The notes beneath the pieces were generated by a model. That model searched no databases, was not told the origin of the DNA, and worked only from the letters and a program-made list of their open reading frames with translations. A stretch of 64,000 nt of DNA, taken from positions 62,001 to 126,000 of the forward strand of contig NZ_JACONZ010000004.1 in assembly GCF_014287275.1 (NCBI RefSeq). The letters are read 5' to 3'. The position numbers were made by a program, and so were the translations under genes. Below are positions 17,540-27,293 of the stretch, one piece after another. The stretch's first letter is position 1. Each line of letters begins with the position of its first letter. This stretch comes from Anaerofilum hominis (GTDB lineage Bacteria > Bacillota > Clostridia > Oscillospirales > Ruminococcaceae).

Positions 17540-19114
17540 ATGCTGCAGTTTTCGGGGCTGACGCTGCCCCTTTCCTCCACCAGGGAGGACGCCTTTGCGG
17601 CGGCCCTGGCCCGCGCGGGCCTCAGCGCCGCAAAGGTGGCGGATTGGGACGTCACCCGCCTGTCGGTGGATGCCCGCCATGGGCGGCCCAAGCTGGTGTG
17701 GGGCATCGGTATGACCCTTGTCCCCGGGCTGCGGGAGACGGCGTTTGCCGGCCGCGGCGCGGCGGTCAAAACCGAAGCGGCGCTGGTCATCCGGCCCGGG
17801 CCGCAGCGCGCGCATCTGCGGCCGGTGGTGTGCGGCTTTGGCCCCGCGGGCATCTTTGCGGCCCTGCTGCTGGCGCGCAGCGGCGCGCGGCCCATCGTGC
17901 TGGAGCGGGGGCCCTGCATCGAGCGCCGGGCCGCGGCGGTGGACGCTTTTTTCGCCGGGGGTCCCCTGGACGAAAACGCCAATATCCAGTTCGGCGAGGG
18001 CGGGGCGGGCACCTTTTCCGACGGCAAGCTCACCACCCGCATCGGCGACCCTCTCTGCGACTATGTGCGGCGCACCCTGCTGGAGCACGGCGCCCCGCGC
18101 GAGATCGCCTGGCGCGCAAAGCCGCATATCGGCACCGACCGGCTGCGCGGGGTGATCACCTCCCTGCGCCGTGAGATCGAAGAGCTGGGCGGAGAAGTGC
18201 GCTTTGACACCCGTCTCACCGGTTTGGAGATACGGGACGGCCGCATCGCGGGGGCGCGCACCGCTGCGGGCGTGATCGGGACGGATACGCTGGTGCTGGC
18301 CATAGGCCACTCGGCCCGCGACACCTTTGAGATGCTGCGGGAGGCCGGGGTGCGGCTGGAGGCGAAGCCGTTCTCGGTGGGCCTGCGCGCCGAGCATCTG
18401 CAGGCCGACATCGACCGCGCGCTGTACCACGGCGCAGCGGGGCATCCGGCTCTGCCGCCCGGGGAATACCAGCTCTCGGCCCATGTGGGTGGCCGCGGCG
18501 TCTATACTTTCTGCATGTGCCCGGGCGGCCAGGTGGTGGCCGCCGCCAGCGAGACGGGGGGCCTTTGCACCAACGGCATGAGCTTTCACGCCCGTGACGG
18601 CGCCAACGCCAACGCGGCGGTGGTGGTGGGGGTGGACGGCGCTGATTTCGGCGGCGACCCGCTGCAGGCCGTCGCTTTCCAGCGGAAGCTGGAACGGGCG
18701 GCGTTTGCGCTGTCCGCGGACGGCAGGGCCCCGGCACAGGATATGAAGCATTTTCTCGCCGCAGAGCCGGGCTTTGTGCAGGGGCGGGTGCGCCCTACCT
18801 ATCCCCGCGGCGTGGCGGCCGCGGATCTGGGCGCGCTGCTGCCGCAGGAGCTGGCTGCGGCCCTGCGCGGCGGCCTGCGGGCCTTTGGCGCGCGTCTGCC
18901 CGGCTACTGCGCGGAGGACGCGGTCCTCACCGGCCCTGAGACCCGCACCAGCAGCCCGGTGCGCATCCCGCGCGGCGAGGGGGGCGAGAGCAGCGCGCTG
19001 GCGGGCCTTTATCCCTGCGGGGAGGGCGCGGGCTATGCGGGGGGCATCGTCAGCGCAGCCGTGGACGGCCTGCGCGCCGCCCGGTCCATCCTGGAGCGCT
19101 GCCGCTATGACTGA
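17540..19114 (+). CDS. FAD-dependent dehydrogenase (COG2509-like)
   Basis: The 524-residue protein has an N-terminal domain of about 90 residues, then a Rossmann FAD-binding motif CGFGPAGIFAALLLARSG with the acidic strand end VLERG. Next come FGEGGAGTFSDGKLTTR and a C-terminal GEGAGYAGGIVSAAVDGLRA flavin motif. This is the pattern of the uncharacterised FAD-dependent dehydrogenases common in Firmicutes. The substrate is unknown. ATG 17540 is chosen over the in-frame ATG 17522 because GAAAGGGGG lies between them at the right distance. It ends 63 bases before recJ. Confidence 0.85.
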   Translation: MLQFSGLTLPLSSTREDAFAAALARAGLSAAKVADWDVTRLSVDARHGRPKLVWGIGMTLVPGLRETAFAGRGAAVKTEAALVIRPGPQRAHLRPVVCGFGPAGIFAALLLARSGARPIVLERGPCIERRAAAVDAFFAGGPLDENANIQFGEGGAGTFSDGKLTTRIGDPLCDYVRRTLLEHGAPREIAWRAKPHIGTDRLRGVITSLRREIEELGGEVRFDTRLTGLEIRDGRIAGARTAAGVIGTDTLVLAIGHSARDTFEMLREAGVRLEAKPFSVGLRAEHLQADIDRALYHGAAGHPALPPGEYQLSAHVGGRGVYTFCMCPGGQVVAAASETGGLCTNGMSFHARDGANANAAVVVGVDGADFGGDPLQAVAFQRKLERAAFALSADGRAPAQDMKHFLAAEPGFVQGRVRPTYPRGVAAADLGALLPQELAAALRGGLRAFGARLPGYCAEDAVLTGPETRTSSPVRIPRGEGGESSALAGLYPCGEGAGYAGGIVSAAVDGLRAARSILERCRYD

Positions 19115-19177
19115 AGCGCGGCCCCCGGGAGGGCCAAGCGCATCGAAAAAAGCTGAAAAAAGGAAGAAACGATATTC

Positions 19178-21211
19178 ATGATTTATCATCCATGGCTCTG
19201 CGGACGGCCCAAAACTGAAAACACGAAAGCGCTTTCCGAGGCGCTGGGCCTGCCGCGGCTGGTCTGCGACGTGCTGGCGTCCCGCGGGTTCGACACGCCG
19301 GAAAAGGCGCGCGCCTTTCTCAGCGAGGAGACGCCGATCTCCCCGCCCGCGCTGCTGAAAAATATCGACGCGGCGGCGCAGCGCATCCGGCGGGCAGTGG
19401 ATGAGGGCGAAAAGATCGCGATTTTCGGCGACTATGACGTGGACGGCGTCTGTGCCACGGCGCTGATGTACAGCTATCTGGAAAGCCTGGGGGCGGAAGT
19501 TTACTATAAATTGCCCAACCGCGCCGACGAGGGGTACGGGCTGTGCCGCTCATCCATCGACCTGATCGCCTCGCGCGGCATCACGCTGATCATCACGGTG
19601 GACAACGGCGTCTCTGCGGCCGAAGAGGTGGCTTACGCTGCCGGCCTTGGGGTGGACGTGGTGGTCACCGACCACCACCTGCCCCCCGAGACGCTGCCTG
19701 CGGCGGCGGCCGTGGTGGACCCCCAGCTGCCCGGCGACGAGAGCCCCTGCAAAGCGCTGTCCGGGGTGGGGGTGGCGTTCAAGGTGGCCTGCGCGGTGGA
19801 CGACACCCCACCGGAAGAGCTGCTGGAATGGTACGGCGACCTGGTGGCCATCGGGACGATCGCGGATATCATGACCCTGACCGGGGAGAACCAGGCCATC
19901 GTGCGGCGCGGGGTGGAGATGCTGCAGGACTCGGCGCGCCCCGGCGTACGCGCGCTGGTGGAGGTCGCGGGCCTGGGCGGGCGCTCGGTGAGCGCGGAGA
20001 ACGTCAGTTTCGGCCTTGCGCCCCGCCTCAATGCGGCGGGCCGGATGGACGACGCCACCGCCTCGCTGCGGCTGCTGCTGGCGGACGACGACGAGGAGGC
20101 CGCCGAGCTGGCCGCGGCGCTGGACAGCTATAATCAGGAGCGGCAGAAGACCGAACGGGAGATCGTGGACAGCATCGCGGAAAAGATCCGCTCGGACGAC
20201 AGGCTCTCCCGCCGCAGGGTGATCGTGGTCTGGGGCGAGGGCTATCACCAGGGGGTCATCGGCATCGTGGCCAGCCGTCTGGTGGAGCGGTTCGGCCGGC
20301 CGGCCATCGTCTTTTCCGTCGATGGGGAAGAAGCCAGGGGCTCCGGCCGCAGTGTGCCCGGTTTTTCGCTTTACGAGGCCATTGCGGCCTGCGGTGATCT
20401 GCTGGTGCGCTTCGGCGGCCATGACGCCGCCGCGGGCATGTCGATAAGGACGGACCGGCTGCAGGCATTTTCCGACGCGGTCAATGCGTTTGCTGCGCAG
20501 AGGCACCCGGTGATGGAGGTGCCGCCCCTGCGGGCGGACGCGCCGGTGAGCCTTGCGGGGCTCACGACCGACGACGTGGCGGCTCTGTCGGCGCTGGCGC
20601 CGTTCGGCAACGGCAACCCCGCCCCGCTCTTTTTGCTGGAAAACGCGGTGCTGGACGCGGTATATCCGGTGTCGGAGGGCAAACACAGCCGCCTGCGGCT
20701 GCGGCAGGACGGCGCGTCCATCTATGCGGCGCTGTTCGGCGTGTCCCCGGCGGCGCTGGGATACCGGCCGGGCGACAAGGTGGAAGCGCTGCTCTCGCTT
20801 TCCGTTTACGAGGGACAGAACGGCCCCATGCTCTCCGCCCGCGTCAAAGAGCTGCGCCCGGCGGGGCTGGGCAACGACTATGTCCGGGAGACCCAGCTTT
20901 ACCAGTCCTTTCTGGGCGGTGTAGAGCTGTCGGCACAGCAGCGGCAGGCCCTGCTGCCCACCCGCGCCGAGGTGGCCAGCGTTTTCCGCCTGGCACGGGC
21001 GGAGGGCATCCCGGCGGCGGACCTGTGCCCCTGCTTTGCGCGGCTGGCGCCGCTGGGGGCGGGCAAGGTGCTGGTGGCGCTGCAGGCGCTTTCAGAGCTG
21101 GAACTGATCGAGAAAAAAACGGCCGGCGGGGAAGAGCGGTATGTGGAGCACCCGGTCGGCGGGAAGCGGGACTTGATGTCTTCGCCCACCCTGGCGGCGC
21201 TCACCGGCTGA
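19178..21211 (+). CDS. recJ: RecJ, single-strand-specific 5'-3' exonuclease
   Basis: The 677-residue protein has the DHH phosphoesterase motifs: FGDYDVDGVCATALM (about 84), ITVDNGVSA (about 145) and VVTDHHLP (DHH about 165). The DHHA1 domain with RFGGHDAAAGM follows, then an OB-fold (from about 525), with a further C-terminal extension as in Firmicutes RecJ. It resects 5' ends in recombination and repair. AAAAAAGGAAGAAA precedes the ATG. It opens the conserved recJ-relA-dtd-MBL-hemZ run, but the apt gene often found between recJ and relA is missing. Confidence 0.95.
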   Translation: MIYHPWLCGRPKTENTKALSEALGLPRLVCDVLASRGFDTPEKARAFLSEETPISPPALLKNIDAAAQRIRRAVDEGEKIAIFGDYDVDGVCATALMYSYLESLGAEVYYKLPNRADEGYGLCRSSIDLIASRGITLIITVDNGVSAAEEVAYAAGLGVDVVVTDHHLPPETLPAAAAVVDPQLPGDESPCKALSGVGVAFKVACAVDDTPPEELLEWYGDLVAIGTIADIMTLTGENQAIVRRGVEMLQDSARPGVRALVEVAGLGGRSVSAENVSFGLAPRLNAAGRMDDATASLRLLLADDDEEAAELAAALDSYNQERQKTEREIVDSIAEKIRSDDRLSRRRVIVVWGEGYHQGVIGIVASRLVERFGRPAIVFSVDGEEARGSGRSVPGFSLYEAIAACGDLLVRFGGHDAAAGMSIRTDRLQAFSDAVNAFAAQRHPVMEVPPLRADAPVSLAGLTTDDVAALSALAPFGNGNPAPLFLLENAVLDAVYPVSEGKHSRLRLRQDGASIYAALFGVSPAALGYRPGDKVEALLSLSVYEGQNGPMLSARVKELRPAGLGNDYVRETQLYQSFLGGVELSAQQRQALLPTRAEVASVFRLARAEGIPAADLCPCFARLAPLGAGKVLVALQALSELELIEKKTAGGEERYVEHPVGGKRDLMSSPTLAALTG

Positions 21212-21286
21212 AGCCGGCGCGTGCAGTGCGGGGGGCCGGCGGGCACAGGGGGCCGCCGCGCAGGGGAAGAGGAGAGGGTGACCGGT

Positions 21287-23452
21287 TTGGAAGAGTGGAT
21301 GACCTATGAAAAACTTGAGGAGCTGTTGAAAGAGGCGGGCCGCAGCTATGATATGGAGCTGATCGGCCACGCCTATGAAGTCGCTTCGGCGGCGCATCGC
21401 GGCGTCAAGCGGCGCAGCGGCGAACCCTATATCACCCATCCGCTGAGCGTGGCGGCCCTGCTCATCGACCTGGGGCTGGATTCCGCCAGCATCGCGGCGG
21501 CCCTGCTGCACGATGTGGTGGAGGACACCGAGGTCACCAAAGCGGACGTGAAAAATGCGTTCGGCGAAGAGGTGGCCAACCTGGTGGACGGGGTGACCAA
21601 GCTGGGGCAGATCACCTTTTCCACCATGGAGGAACAGCAGGCCGAAAACCTGCGCAAGATGCTGCTGGCCATGAGCCAGGATATCCGCGTCATGCTGATC
21701 AAACTCTGCGACCGGCTGCACAACATGCGCACCATGGCGGCCATGCCGGACCAGAAGCGGCGGGACAAAGCGCTGGAGACCATGGAGGTCTACGCCCCCA
21801 TCGCCCATCGCCTGGGCATGAACAATATCCAGGAGGAGCTGGAGGACCGAAGCCTCGCGTTTCTGGACCCGGTGGGGTATCAGGATATCGTCTCGCTGCT
21901 GGAGCGGCACGGCGGGCGCGGCGAGTTCATCGCCGATGTGGCCAGGCAGATCCGGCAGCGGCTGGAAGAAAACGGGATAGAAAAAGCGCAGCTTTCCAGC
22001 CGGGTCAAGTCCATCTACGGCATCTACCGCAAGATGTATATCCAGAACAAAGAGTTTGAGGGGATCTACGACGTCTATGCGCTGCGCATCATCGTCGAGA
22101 CGGTGGCCGAGTGCTACAATGCCCTGGGTGTGATCCACGACATGTACCACCCGCTGCCCAACCGCTTCAAGGATTATATCTCCACCCCCAAGCCCAACGG
22201 CTACCAGTCGCTGCACACCACGGTGCTGGGGCACGAGGGCATCCCCTTTGAGGTGCAGATCCGCACCTGGGATATGCACCACACAGCGGAGTACGGCGTG
22301 GCCGCGCACTGGAAGTACAAGGCCGGCATCCAGGGGCCGGATAAGCTGGAAGAGCGCCTGGCCTGGGTGCGCCAGCTGCTGGAGAGCCAGCGGGACTCTG
22401 AGGACGCGGTGGACCTGCTGCGCAATATCAAGTCCGAGCTGCTGCCCGAGGAGGTCTTTGTCTTTACGCCCAAAGGCGACGTGATCAACCTGCCCACCGG
22501 TGCCACCGTGATCGACTTTGCCTATGCCATCCACACGGCGGTGGGCAACCGCATGACCGGCGCAAAGGTGAACGGCCGCATCGTCCCCATCGACCACAAG
22601 GTCGCCACCGGCGAGGTGATCGAGGTGCTCACGGGCGCCAAGGACAAGGGCCCCAGCCGGGACTGGCTGTCCATCGTCACCACCAGCGAGGCAAAAAGCA
22701 AGATCCGCAACTGGTTCAAAAAAGAACGGCGGGAGGAAAACGTCGCAGAGGGCAAAAACATGCTCGACAAAGAGCTGCGGCGCAACCTGATCACGCTGCC
22801 CGAGGACAAATACGACTCGTTCATGGAGGATATCGCTCACCGGCAGCGGATGAACAGCGCGGAGGAGATGTTTGCAGCGCTGGGCTATGGCGGCCTGCAG
22901 ATGAGCCGCCTGCTGCCCAAGGTCAAGGACGAGTACGCCAAGCTGGTGCGCTCCGCCGACCCGGTAGAGATCTTTGAAATGCCGATCAAAAAGCAGAAGA
23001 GCAGCGAGGGGGTCATCGTCGAGGGCATCGACAACTGCCTGATCAAGTTTGCAAAATGCTGCAATCCTCTGCCCGGGGACGAGATCGTGGGCTTTATCAC
23101 CCGCGGCTACGGTGTGTCCATCCACAAAAAGGATTGTCCCAACGCGCTGGTGGGCCGCAATCTGGACGAGTCGAGCCCCCGCTGGGTAAACGCCTACTGG
23201 GCGGACGGCGTGCGGGAAAGCTTTAAATCCACGTTGGAGATCATCGCCGTCGACCGGCCCTCCCTGATCGCGGACGTCAGCGCCATGATCGCCAACATGA
23301 AGGTGCCGATCTACGCTTTCACCGCGCGGCAGAATGCCGACGGCCGCAGCAGTATTCTGGTCACGATAGGCATCAACAACATCGACCACCTGGGCTCGGT
23401 CATCGCCAAGCTGAAAAAGGTCAGAGACGTGGTCTCGGTCACCCGCACCTGA
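21287..23452 (+). CDS. relA: Bifunctional (p)ppGpp synthetase/hydrolase RelA/SpoT
   Basis: The product, about 721 residues, has the long RSH order: HD hydrolase domain (ALLHDVVEDTEV, about 72; LIKLCDRLHNMRT), synthetase domain (KPNGYQSLHTTV, about 305; VQIRTWDMHHTAEYG), TGS domain (VFVFTPKGDVINLPTGAT), a Cys-containing region (KFAKCCNPLPGDEI) and a C-terminal ACT domain. Both HD and synthetase motifs are intact, so both activities are expected. The start is uncertain: GTG 21278, TTG 21287 or ATG 21299. TTG best fits the GAGGAGAGGG spacing. Confidence 0.95.
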   Translation: MEEWMTYEKLEELLKEAGRSYDMELIGHAYEVASAAHRGVKRRSGEPYITHPLSVAALLIDLGLDSASIAAALLHDVVEDTEVTKADVKNAFGEEVANLVDGVTKLGQITFSTMEEQQAENLRKMLLAMSQDIRVMLIKLCDRLHNMRTMAAMPDQKRRDKALETMEVYAPIAHRLGMNNIQEELEDRSLAFLDPVGYQDIVSLLERHGGRGEFIADVARQIRQRLEENGIEKAQLSSRVKSIYGIYRKMYIQNKEFEGIYDVYALRIIVETVAECYNALGVIHDMYHPLPNRFKDYISTPKPNGYQSLHTTVLGHEGIPFEVQIRTWDMHHTAEYGVAAHWKYKAGIQGPDKLEERLAWVRQLLESQRDSEDAVDLLRNIKSELLPEEVFVFTPKGDVINLPTGATVIDFAYAIHTAVGNRMTGAKVNGRIVPIDHKVATGEVIEVLTGAKDKGPSRDWLSIVTTSEAKSKIRNWFKKERREENVAEGKNMLDKELRRNLITLPEDKYDSFMEDIAHRQRMNSAEEMFAALGYGGLQMSRLLPKVKDEYAKLVRSADPVEIFEMPIKKQKSSEGVIVEGIDNCLIKFAKCCNPLPGDEIVGFITRGYGVSIHKKDCPNALVGRNLDESSPRWVNAYWADGVRESFKSTLEIIAVDRPSLIADVSAMIANMKVPIYAFTARQNADGRSSILVTIGINNIDHLGSVIAKLKKVRDVVSVTRT

Positions 23453-23494
23453 ACGGGCGGGGGCCGCAAATTACAGAGCGAAAAAGGAGCGGTT

Positions 23495-23953
23495 ATGAGA
23501 GCAGTCGTACAGCGGGTGCGTTCCGCACAGGTGACCATCGACGGGCAGGAGACCCGCGCCATCGGGTGCGGGCTTCTGATCCTGCTGGGGGTGGCCGCAG
23601 AGGATACCATGGAGGACGCGCGGCTGCTGGCGCGCAAGTGCGCCGAGCTGCGCGTGTTTGAGGACGGGCAGGGCAAGCTGAACCTGTCGGCCCCGGAGTT
23701 GGGCTATGAGGCCATGGTCGTCAGCAATTTCACGCTGCAGGCGGACACAAAAAAGGGGCGGCGCCCCAGCTTTATCCGGGCGGCAAAGCCGCCCCTCTCG
23801 GTGGAGGCCTACCATCTGTTTGTAGAGTGCGTGCGCAGCAGCGGTCTGGCGCGGGTCGAGACGGGGGAGTTTGGCGCGGATATGCAGATCGCCCTGGTCA
23901 ACGACGGCCCCGTGACGCTGGTGCTGGACACCGAGGAGTGGAAGCGCAGCTGA
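23495..23953 (+). CDS. dtd: D-aminoacyl-tRNA deacylase
   Basis: The 152-residue protein matches DTD along its whole length: MRAVVQRVRSAQVTIDG at the start, the core SNFTLQADTKKGRRPSF (a variant of SQFTLYAD) and NDGPVTLVLDT at the end, including the Gly-Pro motif that proofreads chirality. It removes D-amino acids mischarged on tRNA. Translation starts at ATG 23495 after AAAAAGGAGC, 42 bases after relA. Linkage to relA is conserved in Firmicutes. Confidence 0.95.
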   Translation: MRAVVQRVRSAQVTIDGQETRAIGCGLLILLGVAAEDTMEDARLLARKCAELRVFEDGQGKLNLSAPELGYEAMVVSNFTLQADTKKGRRPSFIRAAKPPLSVEAYHLFVECVRSSGLARVETGEFGADMQIALVNDGPVTLVLDTEEWKRS

Positions 23954-24148
23954 GGCCGGCGCCGGAAAGATCGCAAGCCGCGCCCGCACCTCGGGACCGC
24001 TTTTGCCGGTCCGTGGAGCAGCAGACAAAAAAGTGCAGCGGCGGGAAACAGCAGACAAGAAAACGGGGGCGCGGCGGTCCCGGCGCGCGCTGCCCGGCGC
24101 GCCGCGCGGCCCCATTTTCTCCATTTAACTACGGAAAAGGTGGTCCTT

Positions 24149-24721
24149 ATGAAATTTTATCATCTCAACGCTCCCGGTCCCTATTACACCAACAGCTTCC
24201 TTATCATCAGCGAGGCGGGCCGCGGTGTGGTCATCGATGCCTGCGCCGCGCCGGAAAAGTATCTGGAGCTGCTGGACCGGGAACACGCCTCTCTGGCCGC
24301 CATCCTGCAGACCCATGGCCATTTTGACCATGTTGGGTCCATCCCGGCTCTGAAAAAGGCCACGGGCGCGCGGGTGTACCTCAACAAAAACGATGCCGTG
24401 CTGTTTGGCCTCAAGGCGGACGAGAGCCTGGAGGATGGGCAGACCGTGCAGGTCGACGAGCTGGCATTTTCGGTCATCACGACACCGGGGCACACGCCGG
24501 GCAGCGTTTGCCTGCAGATGGGCGACCGCCTGTTCTCCGGCGACACGCTCTTCGCCGGGGATATCGGGCGCACCGATCTCGAGGGAGGCAGCTATACTGA
24601 AATACAGAGATCGCTGCACAAGCTGCTGGACAGGATCCAGGGGGACCCGCAGGTTTTGCCCGGCCACGAGGAGTTCTCCACCTTTTCGGCGGAGAAAGCC
24701 TATAACCGCTATCTGCGCTGA
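24149..24721 (+). CDS. Metallo-beta-lactamase fold hydrolase, glyoxalase II-like
   Basis: The 190-residue protein carries the metal motif THGHFDHVG (HxHxDH, about 54-60), a later His in TTPGHTPGSVCL, the metal-bridging Asp in FSGDTLFAGDIGRTDL, and the final His in LPGHEEFSTF. This is the compact single-domain form often called hydroxyacylglutathione hydrolase-like; real substrates in anaerobes are unclear. ATG 24149 follows GGAAAAGGTGG. The 195-base gap before it is GC-rich with no gene seen. hemZ follows 17 bases downstream. Confidence 0.88.
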   Translation: MKFYHLNAPGPYYTNSFLIISEAGRGVVIDACAAPEKYLELLDREHASLAAILQTHGHFDHVGSIPALKKATGARVYLNKNDAVLFGLKADESLEDGQTVQVDELAFSVITTPGHTPGSVCLQMGDRLFSGDTLFAGDIGRTDLEGGSYTEIQRSLHKLLDRIQGDPQVLPGHEEFSTFSAEKAYNRYLR

Positions 24722-24738
24722 GAAAGGGACCCCACGCC

Positions 24739-26241
24739 GTGTCGATGCTTTTATCTGTCAGCGGGCTGCCGGTCTATGAGATCGAGCACATCGCCCGCAT
24801 GTTTTACCGCGATCTTCTCGTGCGGGAGGGCGTCGCCCGGCCAAAGCCCGGCGACGTGCTGGAACCCACCACCCGCCACCGGGAGGCAGTGCTGTGCGAC
24901 GGCCTGATCGCGGTGCGCGCGGGCAGGCGCCGCATTCTGGCCGCGCTGCGCACACCGCAGGGGGCCTTTGTACAGACGATGCCCCGTCCCGAAGAAAAAG
25001 AATTGGAATTTGCCCTCTGCCGGCTGCTGTACGGGCTGCTGTGCAGCCGCACAGGCTCCCGGCCGCCCTGGGGCGTGCTCACCGGGGTGCGGCCGGTGCG
25101 GCTGGTGCACGAGCTGTGGGAGAAAGGGGCGGACGACGCGTCGGTGACGTCCCATTTTACCGGCCGCTGTCTGGTCACGCCGCAGAAGACTGCGCTTGCC
25201 CTGGCCACAGCCCACGCCCAGCAGCCGGTGATCGCCCGGCTGCCCCGGCGCAGCTGCAGCCTGTATATCGGCATCCCTTTCTGCCCGTCCCGGTGCAGCT
25301 ATTGCTCGTTCGTCTCCCGCACCATTGGGCGCGAGCAGGCGCTGGTGCAGCCCTATCTCGATAAGCTCTGCACAGAGGTGGAACACACGGTAAAGATCAT
25401 CCGGGAGCTGGGGCTGCGGCTGTGCACGGTTTACATCGGCGGGGGCACCCCCACGGCGATCTCGGCCGCGCAGCTGCGCCAGCTGATGGGCACGGTGCGC
25501 CGCTGCGTCGACCTCGCCTCCCTGGAAGAGTATACCGTCGAGGCCGGGCGGCCCGACTGCACCGACGAGGAAAAACTCGCGGTCCTGCTGGAATACGGCG
25601 CCACCCGCATCTCCATCAACCCGCAGACCTTCAGCGACGAGGTGCTCGCTGCCATCGGGCGCAGGCACACTGCGCAGGCAATTTTGGACTGTTACGCCAC
25701 AGCGCGGCGGGTGGGGCACAAAAACATCAATATGGACCTTATTGCGGGGCTGCCCCGGGACACGGTGGAGGGCTTCGAGCGCAGCCTGCGCCAGACCATC
25801 AGCCTCGGGCCGGAGAATATCACCGTGCACACGCTCACCCTGAAGCGCGCCTCAAACCTGGTCATTGAGCACGCCCGGGACGAGTACGAGGACGTGGCGG
25901 CCATGGTGGAAAAAAACCGGCTGCTGCCGGAGGCCGGATATGCCCCCTATTATCTCTATCGCCAGAAGGGCACCCTGCAGAATCTGGAAAACACAGGCTT
26001 TACAAAACCGGGCTTCGCCGGGCTGTATAATATCTATATCATGGAAGAGCTGCACACCATCTTCTCCACCGGCGCGGGCGGCTCCACCAAGCTGAAAGCC
26101 CCGGGCGGTGACCGCATCGAGCGCATCTTCAACTACAAATATCCGGCGGAATATATCGCCGGTTTTGATACGATACTGGAGAGAAAGAAAAGGATAGGTG
26201 AATTTTATGGCCGCTATCTGGATCCCGAAACGTCTTGTTGA
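24739..26241 (+). CDS. hemZ: HemZ-type radical SAM protein (coproporphyrinogen dehydrogenase family)
   Basis: The 500-residue protein has a 170-residue N-terminal domain typical of HemZ, then the radical SAM motif C-x3-C-x2-C in PFCPSRCSYCSF (about 182), GGGTPTAIS and VEAGRPDCTDEEKL, and the C-terminal HemN-like region with YYLYRQKGTLQNLENTG. Despite the name, many clostridial HemZ lack a haem pathway, so the substrate is uncertain. The start is GTG 24739 after AGAAAGGGA. Its end overlaps the kinase gene by 35 bases. Confidence 0.85.
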   Translation: MSMLLSVSGLPVYEIEHIARMFYRDLLVREGVARPKPGDVLEPTTRHREAVLCDGLIAVRAGRRRILAALRTPQGAFVQTMPRPEEKELEFALCRLLYGLLCSRTGSRPPWGVLTGVRPVRLVHELWEKGADDASVTSHFTGRCLVTPQKTALALATAHAQQPVIARLPRRSCSLYIGIPFCPSRCSYCSFVSRTIGREQALVQPYLDKLCTEVEHTVKIIRELGLRLCTVYIGGGTPTAISAAQLRQLMGTVRRCVDLASLEEYTVEAGRPDCTDEEKLAVLLEYGATRISINPQTFSDEVLAAIGRRHTAQAILDCYATARRVGHKNINMDLIAGLPRDTVEGFERSLRQTISLGPENITVHTLTLKRASNLVIEHARDEYEDVAAMVEKNRLLPEAGYAPYYLYRQKGTLQNLENTGFTKPGFAGLYNIYIMEELHTIFSTGAGGSTKLKAPGGDRIERIFNYKYPAEYIAGFDTILERKKRIGEFYGRYLDPETSC

Positions 26242-27136
26242 GATCGGCCTGGTGAACACGGCGGCGGAAAACCCCGAGAGCTTTATCAGCCATTGTGAGA
26301 TCGAATATCAGAGCAGGGTGGAGGCGGCCGCGCGGGAGGTGCTGGTCCAGCGGCGCAGCATCGTTATGCTCACCGGGCCCTCCGCCTCCGGCAAGACCAC
26401 CACAGCCCACAAGCTGGCCGACTGCATCCGCAGGAACGGCAGCTATTCCTGTGTGATCTCGCTGGATAACTTTTTTAAAAATCTGGAGGATTACCCCCGC
26501 CTGCCGGACGGCAGCAAGGACTATGAAAACGTGGAGGCCATCGACGTGCCGTTGGTCAACCGCTGTCTGGCAGAGCTGCTGCAGACCGGGCACACCCGCA
26601 TCCCGGATTTTGACTTTTTGTCCGAGCGCCGCAAAGAGGAGTGGCTGGACCTGGATCTGAACGGCGGCGTGGTGGTGGTCGAGGGCATCCACGCGCTCAA
26701 CCCGGCGCTTACCGCCTCGCTGCCGCGCAGCAAGGTCTACAAGATCTATGCCGGCCTGCGGGAGGAGTACTCCTACCGGGGCCAGCGGGTGCTGCCCACC
26801 CGGGACATCCGCCTGGCGCGGCGTATGGTGCGGGATTACAAATTCCGCGGCCACAGCCTGGAAAAGACCCTGGGCATGTGGGACAACGTCTGCATCGGCG
26901 AGGATCAGTTCATCAAGGTCTTTAAGCCGGAGGCCGACCTGTTGCTGGACACCTCTTTCAGCTACGAGATCTGTTGCCTTGCGCCCTCCGTCACGCCGCT
27001 GGCCGGCAAGCTGCCGGAGAACAGCCCCTATGCCGAGCGGCTCTATCAGCTGGCCGGGGCCTTTTCGCTGTGCACCCCCATCGACGACGGGCTGATCCCG
27101 GCGGATTCGATGCTGCAGGAATTTTTGGGAGAGTGA
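26207..27136 (+). CDS. Uridine kinase-like nucleoside kinase (P-loop)
   Basis: The 309-residue protein has a Walker A motif GPSASGKTTTAHKLAD (about 56-71), the uridine kinase/phosphoribulokinase signature ISLDNFFKNLEDYPR, PDFDFLSERR and a Walker-B-like VVVVEGIHALNP. The C-terminal part (KFRGHSLEKTLGMWDNV) matches the clostridial nucleoside kinases that usually carry an extra N-terminal TGS-like domain; here that domain is absent. ATG 26207 has AAAGGATAGG at a good distance; GTG 26198 is an alternative. It is the last gene of the recJ-hemZ run. Confidence 0.85.
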   Translation: MAAIWIPKRLVEIGLVNTAAENPESFISHCEIEYQSRVEAAAREVLVQRRSIVMLTGPSASGKTTTAHKLADCIRRNGSYSCVISLDNFFKNLEDYPRLPDGSKDYENVEAIDVPLVNRCLAELLQTGHTRIPDFDFLSERRKEEWLDLDLNGGVVVVEGIHALNPALTASLPRSKVYKIYAGLREEYSYRGQRVLPTRDIRLARRMVRDYKFRGHSLEKTLGMWDNVCIGEDQFIKVFKPEADLLLDTSFSYEICCLAPSVTPLAGKLPENSPYAERLYQLAGAFSLCTPIDDGLIPADSMLQEFLGE

Positions 27137-27146
27137 GCCCGGACGG

Positions 27147-27175
27147 TTGCACGCTGCGGCCGTCCCCGCTATAAT
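27147..27175 (+). promoter_or_regulatory. Promoter of the zinc-ribbon gene
   Basis: TTGCAC (27147-27152), a 17-base spacer and a perfect TATAAT (27170-27175). Confidence 0.6.
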
Positions 27176-27182
27176 GGAAAAA

Positions 27183-27223
27183 GAGAGCCTGCAAAACCAG
27201 GGATCCCAGATCGGGCCGCAGGC
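27183..27223 (+). other. Leader hairpin before the zinc-ribbon gene
   Basis: GAGCCTGC and GCAGGCTC form a perfect 8-bp stem closing a 25-base loop in the 5' untranslated region. There is no T run, so it is not a simple terminator. Function unknown. Confidence 0.4.
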
Positions 27224-27293
27224 TCATATGACCGCCCTTTGCCCAGCGTTTAAGGGCTGCGCAGAGGGCCATACTAAGAGAGAAGGTTACCAG

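Noticed and set aside
16031..19189. 1052-residue minus-strand open frame opposite cdaR and the FAD dehydrogenase
   Set aside because: His/Arg/Ala-rich shadow of well supported plus-strand genes.
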